A stretch of DNA of 64,000 nucleotides from Frigidibacter sp037095735. GTDB lineage: Bacteria; Pseudomonadota; Alphaproteobacteria; Rhodobacterales; Rhodobacteraceae. Below the pieces are notes generated by a model that saw nothing but the letters and a program-made list of their open reading frames with translations, was not told the DNA's origin and did no database searches. Below are positions 1 to 8,734 of the stretch, one piece after another (the first letter of the stretch is position 1; each line of letters opens with the position of its first letter). Made by a program: the position numbers and the translations under genes. The stretch spans positions 558,001-622,000 of the forward strand of contig NZ_JBAWKD010000001.1 of NCBI RefSeq assembly GCF_037095735.1, given 5' to 3'.

Positions 1-68
1 GCGAGCGACATCAGCGCGTAATCCGGGGTCAGGACGAAGCCGATCGACAGCGGTTCGGGCAGGCTCAT
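1..68 (-). CDS. GlxA-type (DJ-1/PfpI + AraC) transcriptional regulator, 5' end only
   Basis: Only the first 22 codons lie in the window; the gene runs off the left edge. The start is ATG at 66-68. The peptide begins MSLPEPLSIGFVLTPDYALM, which resembles the first beta strand and loop of GlxA-family regulators (amidotransferase-like N-terminal domain with a C-terminal AraC helix-turn-helix). In Rhodobacterales such regulators often lie beside choline, carnitine, betaine and sarcosine genes. It is divergent from the sarcosine oxidase operon, with 140 bp between the two starts, so a role in controlling that operon is likely but inferred. The HTH domain is outside the window and cannot be checked. 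Confidence 0.6.
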   Translation of the reverse strand, partial: MSLPEPLSIGFVLTPDYALMSL

Positions 69-208
69 GGGGCGTTTTCCCTGCGGTTCGGCGCAGCCTA
101 GCCAAGCCGTCCGCGACGGGCAAGAAAACGTCCGCCACGGCAAAGCGATCCGTTCGGATCTCGGGCAATACAAGGGTCGGAAGACAGGCATATCGAGGTG
201 GATCGGAC

Positions 209-1459
209 GTGCGCTATTCGGCTTTCCGGGTTCTGAAAGAGGCCCTGACCGGACACAGGGGCTGGCGCCCGCTCTGGCGAGATCCCGACCCGCAGCCCGC
301 CTATGACTACGTCATCGTCGGCGGCGGCGGGCATGGGCTGGCGACGGCCTACTACCTGGCCAACACCTTCAGGCAAGCCCGCATCGCGGTGCTGGAAAAG
401 GGCTGGCTCGGATCGGGGAACATCGGGCGCAACACCACGATCATCCGCTCGAACTACCTGCTGCCGGGCAACGAGCCCTTCTACGAATTCTCGATGAAGC
501 TCTGGGAGGGGCTGGAGCAGGCGTTCAATTTCAACGCGATGGTCAGCCAGCGCGGGATCCTGAACCTGTTCCATTCCGACGGCCAGCGCGACGCCTATCG
601 CCGCCGCGGCAATGCGATGCGCTTCGCGGGCGCGGATTCCGAACTGCTGGATCAGGCGGCGGTGCGCGAGATGTGCCCGTTCCTGAACTTCGACAATGCC
701 CGCTTCCCGATCAAGGGCGGCCTGCTGCAGCGCCGCGCCGGCACCGCGCGCCATGACGGCGTGGCCTGGGGCTATGCCCGTGGCGCGGATCTGGCGGGGG
801 TGGACCTGATCCAGAACTGCGAAGTCACCGGGATGCGGATCGAGAACGGCCGCATCCGGGGCGTCGAGACCTCGCGCGGCTTCATCGGCGCGAAGAAGGT
901 GGGGGTCGCGGTCGCGGGCGCGACCAGCCGGGTGATGGCGATGGCCGGGATGCGGATGCCGATCGAGAGCCACGTGCTGCAGGCCTTCGTCTCGGAAGGG
1001 CTGAAGCCGGTGATCCCGGGCGTGATCACCTTCGGCGCCGGGCATTTCTACGTCAGCCAGTCCGACAAGGGCGGGCTGGTCTTCGGCGGCGACATCGACG
1101 GCTACAACTCCTATGCCCAGCGCGGCAACCTCGCGGTGATCGAGGACGTGGCCGAGGGCGGCATGGCGCTGATGCCGATGATCGGGCGCGCGCGGCTGCT
1201 GCGCGTCTGGGGCGGGATCATGGACATGTCGATGGATGGCTCGCCGATCATCGACCGCACCCCGGTCGAGGGTCTCTATCTGAACGCGGGCTGGTGCTAC
1301 GGCGGGTTCAAGGCGACGCCCGCCTCGGGCTACGCCTTCGCGCATCTGCTGAGCACCGACCGCCCGCACGAGACCGCGACCGCCTACCGGCTCGACCGGT
1401 TCGAACGCGGCTACGTGATCGACGAAAAGGGCGTGGGCGCCCAACCGAATCTGCACTGA
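209..1459 (+). CDS. soxB: sarcosine oxidase, beta subunit
   Basis: This is the beta subunit of heterotetrameric sarcosine oxidase, which oxidises sarcosine with O2 and THF to glycine, methylene-THF and H2O2. The 416-residue length is normal. A dinucleotide-binding glycine motif (VGGGGHG, residues 37-43) follows a short N-terminal extension. The segment GTARHDGVAWGYA near residue 178 holds the family's covalent FMN-attachment histidine (His182 here). The C-terminus YGGFKATPASG is also family-typical. The start is GTG with a GAGGTG ribosome site 8 nt upstream. It is the first gene of soxBDAG-folD-purU, and soxD follows after 8 bp. Confidence 0.95.
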   Translation: MRYSAFRVLKEALTGHRGWRPLWRDPDPQPAYDYVIVGGGGHGLATAYYLANTFRQARIAVLEKGWLGSGNIGRNTTIIRSNYLLPGNEPFYEFSMKLWEGLEQAFNFNAMVSQRGILNLFHSDGQRDAYRRRGNAMRFAGADSELLDQAAVREMCPFLNFDNARFPIKGGLLQRRAGTARHDGVAWGYARGADLAGVDLIQNCEVTGMRIENGRIRGVETSRGFIGAKKVGVAVAGATSRVMAMAGMRMPIESHVLQAFVSEGLKPVIPGVITFGAGHFYVSQSDKGGLVFGGDIDGYNSYAQRGNLAVIEDVAEGGMALMPMIGRARLLRVWGGIMDMSMDGSPIIDRTPVEGLYLNAGWCYGGFKATPASGYAFAHLLSTDRPHETATAYRLDRFERGYVIDEKGVGAQPNLH

Positions 1460-1467
1460 GGCGCGCG

Positions 1468-1755
1468 ATGCTGATCCCCCATCCCCTTCTGGGTCTGCGC
1501 GACGCGCAGGAGTTCACCTATCTTGGCGATGCGTCGCTGCTCGACCGGCCCGACGGCATGGCAGAGGGCGCGGCCGCGGCGTTCAATGACTATGTCTACC
1601 TGCGCGACAACCCCGCCGGGCTGCATCGCGAGCTGTGGTTCCACGAACAGGGCGACCGCAGCTGGCTGGTCGTGACCCGCGACACCCTCACCCATGACAT
1701 CCTTGGCGCGGAACTGGCGCGCGACGTGGCGCTGGCCCGGAAAGGTGCGGAATGA
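1468..1755 (+). CDS. soxD: sarcosine oxidase, delta subunit (cysteine zinc ligands absent)
   Basis: This is a 95-residue SoxD, the small structural subunit of tetrameric sarcosine oxidase. Its position between soxB and soxA, its length and the conserved core (QEFTYLGDA, FNDYVYLRDNPAGLHRELWFH) identify it. In the classical subunit a zinc ion is held by a CPNC motif near the N-terminus and an H-x3-C pair. Here the first motif reads PHPLLGLR (His5, Leu8 in place of Cys), and the second reads His59-x3-Asp63. There is no cysteine in the whole protein. Loss of zinc is therefore likely, while the fold is probably kept. The stop overlaps the soxA start (ATGA). Confidence 0.9.
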   Translation: MLIPHPLLGLRDAQEFTYLGDASLLDRPDGMAEGAAAAFNDYVYLRDNPAGLHRELWFHEQGDRSWLVVTRDTLTHDILGAELARDVALARKGAE

Positions 1756-4679
1756 GACTTTCGGGTGGGCTGATCGACCGCAGCCGCAGGCTGCGCTTCA
1801 CCTTCGACGGCAAGGCGTTCACCGGCCATCCCGGCGACACGCTGGCCTCGGCGCTGCTGGCCAGCGACGTGCGGCTGATGGGCCGCAGCTTCAAGTATCA
1901 CCGGCCCCGCGGCGTGTTTTCTGCGGGCTCGGAAGAGCCGAACGCGCTGGTGCAGCTGCGCGCGGGCGCGCGCGACGAGCCCAACACCCGCGCGACGGTG
2001 GTCGAACTGCTCGACGGGCTCGCGGCGCGCAGCCAGAACCGCCTGGGCTCGCTGCGCTTCGACCTGATGGCGGTGAACGACCTCTTCTCGGACGTCCTGA
2101 CGGCGGGGTTCTACTACAAGACCTTCATGTGGCCGCGCGCCTTCTGGGAAAAGCTCTACGAGCCCGCGATCCGCAGGGCCGCCGGTCTGGGCGCGCTGTC
2201 GATGCAGGCCGATCCGGACAGCTATGACAAGGGCTTCCTGCACTGCGACCTGCTGGTGGTGGGCGGCGGCGCGGCCGGCCTTGCCGCGGCACTGACCGCG
2301 GCGCGCGCCGGCGCGCGGGTGATCCTTGCCGACGAGGACCACCGGCTGGGGGGGCGGCTGCTGGCCGAGAGCGACGTGATGGACGGCGCGCCCGCGACCG
2401 ACTGGATCGCGGCGCTGGAGGCTGAATTCGCCAGCCTGCCGAACCTGCGGGTGATGCGGCGCACCACGGTCTGGGGCACCTTCGACCACGGCATCTTCGG
2501 CGCGGTCGAGCGGGTGGCGGACCACCTTGCCACCCCCGGCGCGGGCGTGCGCCAGACTTTGTGGCGGATCACCGCGAAACGCTCGATCGTCGCCGCCGGC
2601 GCGACCGAGCGGCATATCCCCTTCGCCAACAACGACCGCCCCGGCATCATGCTGGCCGGCGCGATGCGCGCCTATGCCAACCGCTGGGCGGTCAGTCCGG
2701 CGAAGACCGTCGCGATCTTCACCGACAACGACGACGGGCACCGCACCGCGCTGGACCTCGCGGCGAAGGGCGTGGAGATCGCGGCGGTGATCGACAGCCG
2801 CGCGGGCGCGCGGGCCTTCGGCGACTATCCCCTGCAGGCGGGCGCACGGGTCACGGACAGCCGCGGGCGGCTGGGGCTGCGCGCGATCCGCGTCGAGGAC
2901 GGACGCAGCGCGCGCTGGATCGACTGCGGCGCGCTGGGTGTCGCGGGCGGGTGGAACCCCAATGTCCACCTGACCTCGCACCAGCGCGGCCGCCCGGTCT
3001 GGGACGAGGGCCGCGCGGCCTTCCTGCCCGGCACGCTTCCCGCCGGCATGGCCGTGGCGGGGGCCGGCGCGGGTGCGGGCAGCACGGCCGCCGCGCTGTC
3101 CTCGGGGGTCGAGGCGGCCGTCACGACGCTGGCGGCGCTGGGGATCACCGCAGCGCGTCCCGCCCTGCCCCATGCAGAGGACCGGCAGATGGCCCAGCAG
3201 CCGCTGTGGCAGGTGCCGGGCAAGGGCCGCGCCTGGGTCGATTTCCAGAACGATGTCACCGTCAAGGACATCCGCCTGGCCCATCAGGAGAACATGCGTC
3301 CCGTCGAGCATCTGAAACGCTGGACGACGCTGGGCATGGCGACCGATCAGGGCAAGACCTCGAACGTGACCGCGATCGCGGTGATGGCAGAGCTGACCGG
3401 CCAGTCGATCCCCGCGACCGGGACCACGATCTTCCGCCCGCCCTACACGCCCGTCTCGCTGTCCGTCCTCGGCGGCGGCGACACCGGCACGCAGTTCCGC
3501 CCCCGTCGCCTGACGCCCACCCATCCCTGGGCCGAGACGCAGGGCGCGGTCTTCGTCGAGGTCGGCCCCTGGATGCGGGCGCAATACTTCCCCCGCCCCG
3601 GCGAGACGCATTGGCGCGAGACGGTCGACCGCGAGGTGCTGGCGACCCGCGCGGGCGTCGGCCTGTGCGACGTGACCACGCTGGGCAAGGTCGACGTGCA
3701 GGGCGCGGATTCGGGCCTGTTCCTCGACCGGCTCTATGCCAATGCAACGGCCAGCCTGAAGGTCGGCAGGGTCCGCTACGGCCTGATGCTGCGCGAGGAC
3801 GGCCACGTCTGGGACGACGGCACCTGCGCGCGGCTGGCCGAGGATCACTACGTCGTCACCACGACCACCGCACAGGCGGGCCCGGTCTATCGCCACATGG
3901 AATTCGCGCGCCAGTGCCTCTGGCCCGAGCTTGACGTGCAGCTGATCTCGACCACCGATGCCTGGGCTCAGATCTCGGTCGCGGGCCCCAATGCGCGGCG
4001 TCTGCTGGAGCGGATCGTCGACGGGTTCGACCTGTCGAACGCGGCCTTCCCCTTCATGGCCTGCGCGGGCCTCACCGTCTGCGGCGGACTTCGGGCGCGG
4101 CTGTTCCGGATCTCGTTCTCGGGCGAGCTGGCCTATGAGCTTGCGGTGCCGGCGCGCTACGGCGCGGCGCTGATGGCGCGGCTGGTCGAGGCGGGCGCGG
4201 ATCTGGGCGCGACCCCCTACGGGACCGAGGCGCTTGGCGTGCTGCGCATCGAAAAGGGCCATGCCGCGGGCAACGAGCTGAACGGCCAGACCACGGCGCA
4301 GATGCTGGGGATGGGGCGTATGGTCTCGGCCAAGAAGGATGCGATCGGCACGGTGATGACCCGGCGCGAGGGGCTTCTGGCGGAGGGTCGCGTGCTTGTC
4401 GGTTTCCGGCCAGTCGATGCCGCCGACCCGGTGGTGGCGGGCGCGCATCTTTTCGCGGCAGGGGCCGCGCAGGTGACGGCCAACGATCAGGGTTGGATCA
4501 CCTCGGCCTGCCATTCGCCGCATCTGGGCTCGGCCATCGGCATCGGATTCCTCGCCCGTGGCCAGGAGCGGATCGGCGAGATCGTCACCGCGGCCAACCC
4601 GATTCAGGGTCAGGACATCGCCCTGCGCGTCGTGTCCGCCCATTTCGTCGATCCCGAGGGAGAGCGTCTTCGTGCCTGA
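1752..4679 (+). CDS. soxA: sarcosine oxidase, alpha subunit
   Basis: This 975-residue protein is the large alpha subunit, which binds FAD/NAD-type nucleotide and folate. The N-terminal ~100 residues carry the SoxA-specific module (FTGHPGDTLASALLA, KYHRPRG). A nucleotide-binding glycine motif VVGGGAAGLAA lies near residue 170. From about residue 600 to the end there is a GcvT-like aminomethyltransferase domain that binds THF (VGLCDVTTLGKVDVQG, GELAYELAVP). Length and domain order match the family. The start overlaps the soxD stop by 4 bp (ATGA), and the 3' end overlaps the soxG start by 8 bp, so translation is coupled along the operon. Confidence 0.95.
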   Translation: MRLSGGLIDRSRRLRFTFDGKAFTGHPGDTLASALLASDVRLMGRSFKYHRPRGVFSAGSEEPNALVQLRAGARDEPNTRATVVELLDGLAARSQNRLGSLRFDLMAVNDLFSDVLTAGFYYKTFMWPRAFWEKLYEPAIRRAAGLGALSMQADPDSYDKGFLHCDLLVVGGGAAGLAAALTAARAGARVILADEDHRLGGRLLAESDVMDGAPATDWIAALEAEFASLPNLRVMRRTTVWGTFDHGIFGAVERVADHLATPGAGVRQTLWRITAKRSIVAAGATERHIPFANNDRPGIMLAGAMRAYANRWAVSPAKTVAIFTDNDDGHRTALDLAAKGVEIAAVIDSRAGARAFGDYPLQAGARVTDSRGRLGLRAIRVEDGRSARWIDCGALGVAGGWNPNVHLTSHQRGRPVWDEGRAAFLPGTLPAGMAVAGAGAGAGSTAAALSSGVEAAVTTLAALGITAARPALPHAEDRQMAQQPLWQVPGKGRAWVDFQNDVTVKDIRLAHQENMRPVEHLKRWTTLGMATDQGKTSNVTAIAVMAELTGQSIPATGTTIFRPPYTPVSLSVLGGGDTGTQFRPRRLTPTHPWAETQGAVFVEVGPWMRAQYFPRPGETHWRETVDREVLATRAGVGLCDVTTLGKVDVQGADSGLFLDRLYANATASLKVGRVRYGLMLREDGHVWDDGTCARLAEDHYVVTTTTAQAGPVYRHMEFARQCLWPELDVQLISTTDAWAQISVAGPNARRLLERIVDGFDLSNAAFPFMACAGLTVCGGLRARLFRISFSGELAYELAVPARYGAALMARLVEAGADLGATPYGTEALGVLRIEKGHAAGNELNGQTTAQMLGMGRMVSAKKDAIGTVMTRREGLLAEGRVLVGFRPVDAADPVVAGAHLFAAGAAQVTANDQGWITSACHSPHLGSAIGIGFLARGQERIGEIVTAANPIQGQDIALRVVSAHFVDPEGERLRA

Positions 4680-5244
4680 TCTTCACCTGTCCCCCCTTGC
4701 GCCGGTCACCGCGCTGGGCGCGCAGACCGCGCGGCTGCTGCGCCTTGACCGCCTGACCCTGGCGGAGGTGCCCGACCTCGGCCTCGCCTCGCTGGCCCTG
4801 CGACGCGGCACGCAGGCCCCGGCGCCCTTCGGCCTGACCCTTCCCACGGCGGGGAACTGTGCCCGCCACGGCGCGATCTCGGCCTTCTGGACCGGTCCCG
4901 ACCAGTGGATGATCGAGGGCGCGGGCGCGGCCGGGCGCGATTTCGCGGCCGAGGTCGCGGCCGAAGCGCCGGGCTGTTCGGTGACCGAGGAGACCGACGG
5001 CTTCGCGGCCTTCGACGTCACCTCGCACTGGGGCGAGGGGCCGATCCTGTGCCTGCTGTCGCGCATCGCCAACATCGACCCCGCCCGGCTTGCACCCGGG
5101 ATGGCGGTGCGCACCGGCCTTGACCACATGTCGGTCTTCGTCGTCCGCCGGTCGGCCGAGCAGGTGACGGTGCTGGGCATGCGCTCTGCCGCGGGCAGCC
5201 TCTGGCATACGCTGCAGGCCATCACCACCCGGGTGACGGCATGA
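4672..5244 (+). CDS. soxG: sarcosine oxidase, gamma subunit
   Basis: This is the gamma subunit of tetrameric sarcosine oxidase, 190 residues. It has the weakly conserved GcvT-like fold typical of SoxG (GPDQWMIEGAGAAGRDF, ETDGFAAFDVTSHWG, ARLAPGMAVRTGLDHMSV). The start is the GTG at 4672, which overlaps the last codons of soxA by 8 bp. An upstream ATG in frame would extend about 38 residues into soxA without any family similarity. The stop overlaps the folD start (ATGA). Confidence 0.9.
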   Translation: MPDLHLSPLAPVTALGAQTARLLRLDRLTLAEVPDLGLASLALRRGTQAPAPFGLTLPTAGNCARHGAISAFWTGPDQWMIEGAGAAGRDFAAEVAAEAPGCSVTEETDGFAAFDVTSHWGEGPILCLLSRIANIDPARLAPGMAVRTGLDHMSVFVVRRSAEQVTVLGMRSAAGSLWHTLQAITTRVTA

Positions 5245-6131
5245 GCGCGCGGATGATCGACGGCAAGGCCTTCGCCGCCGGCCTCCGCGCCCGGGTCGCG
5301 GAACATGTCGCGGCGCTGGCCGCCGAGCACGGCATCGTGCCGGGTCTTGCGGTGGTGCTGGTGGGCGAAGACCCCGCCTCGGCCGTCTATGTGCGCAACA
5401 AGGGCGTGCAGACCCGCGAGGCCGGCATGGCGAGCTTCGAGCACAGGCTGCCCGCCGACACGCCCGAGGCCGAGCTGCTGGCGCTGATCGCACGGTTGAA
5501 TGCCGATCCCGCGGTGCATGGCATCCTTGTCCAGCTGCCGCTGCCGGGCCGGATGGACGCGACCCGGGTCATCACCGCGATCGACCCGGCCAAGGATGTC
5601 GACGGGTTCCACATCCTGAACGTGGGCCTGCTGGGCACCGGACAGCGGGCGATGGTGCCCTGCACGCCGCTGGGCTGCCTGATGATGCTGCGCGACCATC
5701 TGGGGTCGCTGGCCGGGCTGAATGCGGTGGTGGTCGGGCGGTCGAACATCGTCGGCAAACCGATGGCGCAACTGCTGCTGGGCGACAGCTGCACCGTGAC
5801 GCTGGCCCACAGCCGCACGCGCGACCTGCCCGCGGTCTGCCGGCAGGCCGACATTCTCGTGGCCGCCGTCGGCCGGGCCGAGATGATCCGGGGCGACTGG
5901 GTGAAGCCGGGCGCGACGGTGATCGACGTCGGCATCAACCGGGTCGAGCGTGACGGCAAGGCGCGGCTGGTCGGCGACGTGCGGTTCGACGAGGTGTCCG
6001 CCGTCGCCGGCGCGATCACCCCGGTTCCGGGCGGCGTCGGCCCGATGACCATCGCCTGCCTGCTGGCCAACACGCTCAGCGCCTGCTGCCGCGCGGCGGG
6101 CCTGCCAGAGCCCCGCGGCCTGACCGCCTGA
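5241..6131 (+). CDS. folD: bifunctional methylene-THF dehydrogenase / methenyl-THF cyclohydrolase
   Basis: FolD interconverts 5,10-methylene-THF and 10-formyl-THF in the cytoplasm. At 296 residues it has normal length. The catalytic tyrosine and lysine are present in YVRNK (Tyr50, Lys54), followed by the NADP-binding motif VVVGRSNIVGKPMA and the C-terminal signature ITPVPGGVGPMT. Its ATG overlaps the soxG stop by 4 bp. The context implies that methylene-THF made by sarcosine oxidase is oxidised to formyl-THF. This may be an operon-dedicated copy besides a housekeeping one, which cannot be decided from this window. Confidence 0.97.
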   Translation: MSARMIDGKAFAAGLRARVAEHVAALAAEHGIVPGLAVVLVGEDPASAVYVRNKGVQTREAGMASFEHRLPADTPEAELLALIARLNADPAVHGILVQLPLPGRMDATRVITAIDPAKDVDGFHILNVGLLGTGQRAMVPCTPLGCLMMLRDHLGSLAGLNAVVVGRSNIVGKPMAQLLLGDSCTVTLAHSRTRDLPAVCRQADILVAAVGRAEMIRGDWVKPGATVIDVGINRVERDGKARLVGDVRFDEVSAVAGAITPVPGGVGPMTIACLLANTLSACCRAAGLPEPRGLTA

Positions 6132-6206
6132 TCCCCCGCCCCTTCCCCGCGCCATTCGCCCGGCCCCGCGACCGGGGTCCGCGCGCGCCTCCTTCGGAGA
6201 CCGGAC

Positions 6207-7091
6207 ATGACCAAGTACTGCCTCACCGTCGCCTGCCCCGCGCAACGCGGCATCGTCGCCGCCATCGCGACCTATCTGGCCGAACACGGCTGCAACATCA
6301 CCGACAGCGCCCAGTTCGACGATGCCGAGACCGGGCGCTTCTTCATGCGCGTGTCCTTCACGGCAGAGACCGGCAGCACGCTCGCCGCGCTGGACAAGGG
6401 CTTCGCACCGATCGCGCAGCAGTTCGGCATCGACGGCCGCTTCCATGACGAGGCAGGCAAGATGAAGGTGGTGCTGATGGTCAGCCGGTTCGGGCATTGC
6501 CTGAACGACCTGCTCTACCGCTGGCGGATAGGCGCATTGCCGATCGACATCGTGGCCGTGATCTCGAACCACATGGATTACCAGAAGGTCGTCGTGAACC
6601 ACGACATCCCGTTCCACTGCATCAAGGTGACCAAAGAGAACAAGCCCGAGGCCGAAGCGCGCCAGATGCAGATCGTGCGCGAGACGGGGGCCGAGCTGAT
6701 CGTGCTGGCGCGCTACATGCAGGTCTTGTCTGACGAGATGTGCCGCGAGATGTCGGGCCGCATCATCAACATCCACCACTCGTTCCTGCCCAGCTTCAAG
6801 GGCGCGAACCCCTACAAGCAGGCGTTCGAGCGCGGGGTGAAGCTGATCGGCGCGACCTCGCACTATGTGACCGCGGATCTCGACGAGGGCCCGATCATCG
6901 AACAGGACACGATCCGCGTGACCCATGCGCAGTCGCCCGACGACTACGTCAGCCTTGGCCGCGATGTCGAAAGCCAGGTGCTGGCCCGCGCGATCCATGC
7001 CCATATCCGCCGCCGCAGCTTCCTGAACGGCAACAAGACCGTTGTCTTCCCCGCCTCGCCCGGAAGCTACGTGTCCGAGCGGATGGGCTGA
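6207..7091 (+). CDS. purU: formyltetrahydrofolate deformylase
   Basis: PurU hydrolyses 10-formyl-THF to THF and formate. The 294-residue protein has an N-terminal ACT domain (CLTVACPAQRGIVAAIATYL) and a C-terminal formyltransferase-fold domain with NIHHSFLPSFKGANPY and SHYVTADLDEGPIIEQD, which carry the catalytic Asn, His and Asp residues. It starts 75 bp after folD with a CGGAGA ribosome site. It completes the route sarcosine methyl group to methylene-THF to formyl-THF to formate, regenerating THF for the oxidase. A formate dehydrogenase is not in the window. Confidence 0.96.
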   Translation: MTKYCLTVACPAQRGIVAAIATYLAEHGCNITDSAQFDDAETGRFFMRVSFTAETGSTLAALDKGFAPIAQQFGIDGRFHDEAGKMKVVLMVSRFGHCLNDLLYRWRIGALPIDIVAVISNHMDYQKVVVNHDIPFHCIKVTKENKPEAEARQMQIVRETGAELIVLARYMQVLSDEMCREMSGRIINIHHSFLPSFKGANPYKQAFERGVKLIGATSHYVTADLDEGPIIEQDTIRVTHAQSPDDYVSLGRDVESQVLARAIHAHIRRRSFLNGNKTVVFPASPGSYVSERMG

Positions 7092-7212
7092 ACCGGCGTG
7101 CCGGCGGACGGCGCGGGCAGCTTCGCGGCCCGCGGCAAGGCCACCGGCTTGCGTCTTCCCGCCGTTGCGGCCAGGGCCGCGCTGCCCCCTCCCCGATCAG
7201 GGCCGACCGGTC

Positions 7213-8712
7213 ATGATGAACCCCGACCAGATCCTCGAGTTGTCGCTGGCCGGGCTGCGCGCGGCGCTCGATGCCCGGCGCGTGACCGCGACCGCGGTGG
7301 TCGCCGCCTGTCTCGAGCGGATCGCGGCGGACAACACCGACGGCAAGGCGTTGCGCGCAGTAATCGCCGTGAACCCCGCCGCGACCGCTGCCGCGCGCGC
7401 CTGGGATGCCGCCAAGGCGCAGGGGCGCGCGGTGCCGGGCGCGCTGTCGGGGATTCCCTTCCTTGCGAAGGACAACATAGACACCGCGGCGATGCCCACC
7501 ACCGGCGGCTCGCTTGCCCTTGCGCGGTCGGTGCCGCCCGAAGACGCGACGGTGATCCGCCGGCTGCTGGACGGTGGCGCGATCCTGCTTGGAAAGACCA
7601 ACCTGTCCGAGCTTGCGGCCTCGTACGGGCGGCTTGGCTACAGCGCGGTCGGCGGCCAGACGGTGAACCCGTTCAACCCGCTGCATGACGCCGCGGGGTC
7701 GAGCAGCGGCTCGGCCGTCGCCGTGGCCGCGCGCTTCGCGCCCTTCGCGCTGGGCACCGACACCAGCGGCTCGATCCGGGCGCCGGCCAGCACCACCGGC
7801 ACCGTCGGCCTGCGCCCGACGCTGGGCCTGACCAGCCGCGCGGGCGTGATCCCCTTGGCACTGAGCTTCGACACCGTCGGGGCGATCACCCGCACCGTCG
7901 CCGACCAGGCGATCGTGCTCGACGCGATCCGGGGGCCCGACCCTGCCGATCCGGCGACCGCCGAGGTCACGCATCCCCCCGAGCCCTTCGCCGCAGGGCT
8001 TGGCGGCGATGCGCTGCGCAGCGTGCGACTGGGCGTCGTCACCAACTTCCTCGGCCGCAGCGCAGAGGTCGATGCCGCGCTGGCGGCCGGCCGCGCGACG
8101 CTGGCCGCCGCAGGGGCAGATCTGGTCGAGGTACGCCTGCCCGACCGGTTCGAGGACCTCTGGTCGCAGGTGCTCGAACCGATCGGCACCGCCGAGTTCC
8201 GCCCGCAGTTCGATGCCTATCTCTCGCGGCTGGCGCCGGGTCAGCCCCGCGACATGGCCGGCTTCCTGCGTCTTCTGGACAGCCTGACCGCCGGCGGGAC
8301 CGAGCGGATCAACCCGGCCCGCTACAGGGGCCTGCGCGAGGCGTTCAGCGCGCGGGCGGCCACGCCGGGCTATATCGCGATCCTGACCCGCAGGATGCCG
8401 GCGCTGCGGGCCGAGCTGGCCGGGCTGTTCCGGCACGACCGGCTCGATGCGCTGATCTTCGCGACGATGGACCGCCCGGCATCGCTGATTGGCGGGTGCG
8501 ACGCCGTGCACCCTGCAAGCGCCGCCGCGGACCCCTATGCCGCGGCCTATATCGCCCCGGCGACCGGCTTCCCCGAGCTTTCGGTCCCGCTGGGAATCGT
8601 CCGCGGCAACCTCCCGATCGGACTGTCCCTGCTGGGCCTGCCCGGCGCGGATGCGCAGCTTCTGCGGCTGGGGGACGCGTTCGAGCGGCTGTGCCCGGCG
8701 CCCCGGTGCTGA
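7213..8712 (+). CDS. amidase signature family hydrolase
   Basis: This is a 499-residue amidase of the Ser-cisSer-Lys (amidase signature) family. Lys86 lies in IPFLAKDNID, the cis-serine region is AGSSSGS (162-167), and the nucleophile lies in GTDTSGSIRAPAS (Ser187). The family hydrolyses carboxamides such as indoleacetamide or aryl amides. Two start ATGs are adjacent (7213 and 7216). The gene points toward the LysR gene at 8735-9646. A tryptophan 2-monooxygenase-like enzyme 6 kb downstream would produce an amide, so the pair resembles IaaM/IaaH. The true amide substrate is inference, and a plain scavenging amidase is equally possible. Confidence 0.88.
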   Translation: MMNPDQILELSLAGLRAALDARRVTATAVVAACLERIAADNTDGKALRAVIAVNPAATAAARAWDAAKAQGRAVPGALSGIPFLAKDNIDTAAMPTTGGSLALARSVPPEDATVIRRLLDGGAILLGKTNLSELAASYGRLGYSAVGGQTVNPFNPLHDAAGSSSGSAVAVAARFAPFALGTDTSGSIRAPASTTGTVGLRPTLGLTSRAGVIPLALSFDTVGAITRTVADQAIVLDAIRGPDPADPATAEVTHPPEPFAAGLGGDALRSVRLGVVTNFLGRSAEVDAALAAGRATLAAAGADLVEVRLPDRFEDLWSQVLEPIGTAEFRPQFDAYLSRLAPGQPRDMAGFLRLLDSLTAGGTERINPARYRGLREAFSARAATPGYIAILTRRMPALRAELAGLFRHDRLDALIFATMDRPASLIGGCDAVHPASAAADPYAAAYIAPATGFPELSVPLGIVRGNLPIGLSLLGLPGADAQLLRLGDAFERLCPAPRC

Positions 8713-8725
8713 CCCCGACCGGGGC
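8700..8725. terminator. inverted repeat between convergent amidase and lysR genes
   Basis: A perfect 8-bp stem (GCCCCGGT / ACCGGGGC) with a 10-nt loop spans the amidase stop codon. There is no T-run on either side, so it is at best a weak terminator. Confidence 0.3.
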
Positions 8726-8734
8726 CGCGCCGCG

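Noticed and set aside
1596..4643. Very long open frame on the minus strand opposite soxA (over 1000 codons)
   Set aside because: It is antisense to a clear sarcosine oxidase alpha gene and is rich in Arg, Ala, Gly, His. Such frames arise in high-GC DNA because stop codons are rare.
7213..8712. Firm naming of the amidase as indoleacetamide hydrolase (iaaH)
   Set aside because: The catalytic triad is clear but substrate-specific residues cannot be judged by eye, and the gene is on the other side of the LysR gene from the monooxygenase.
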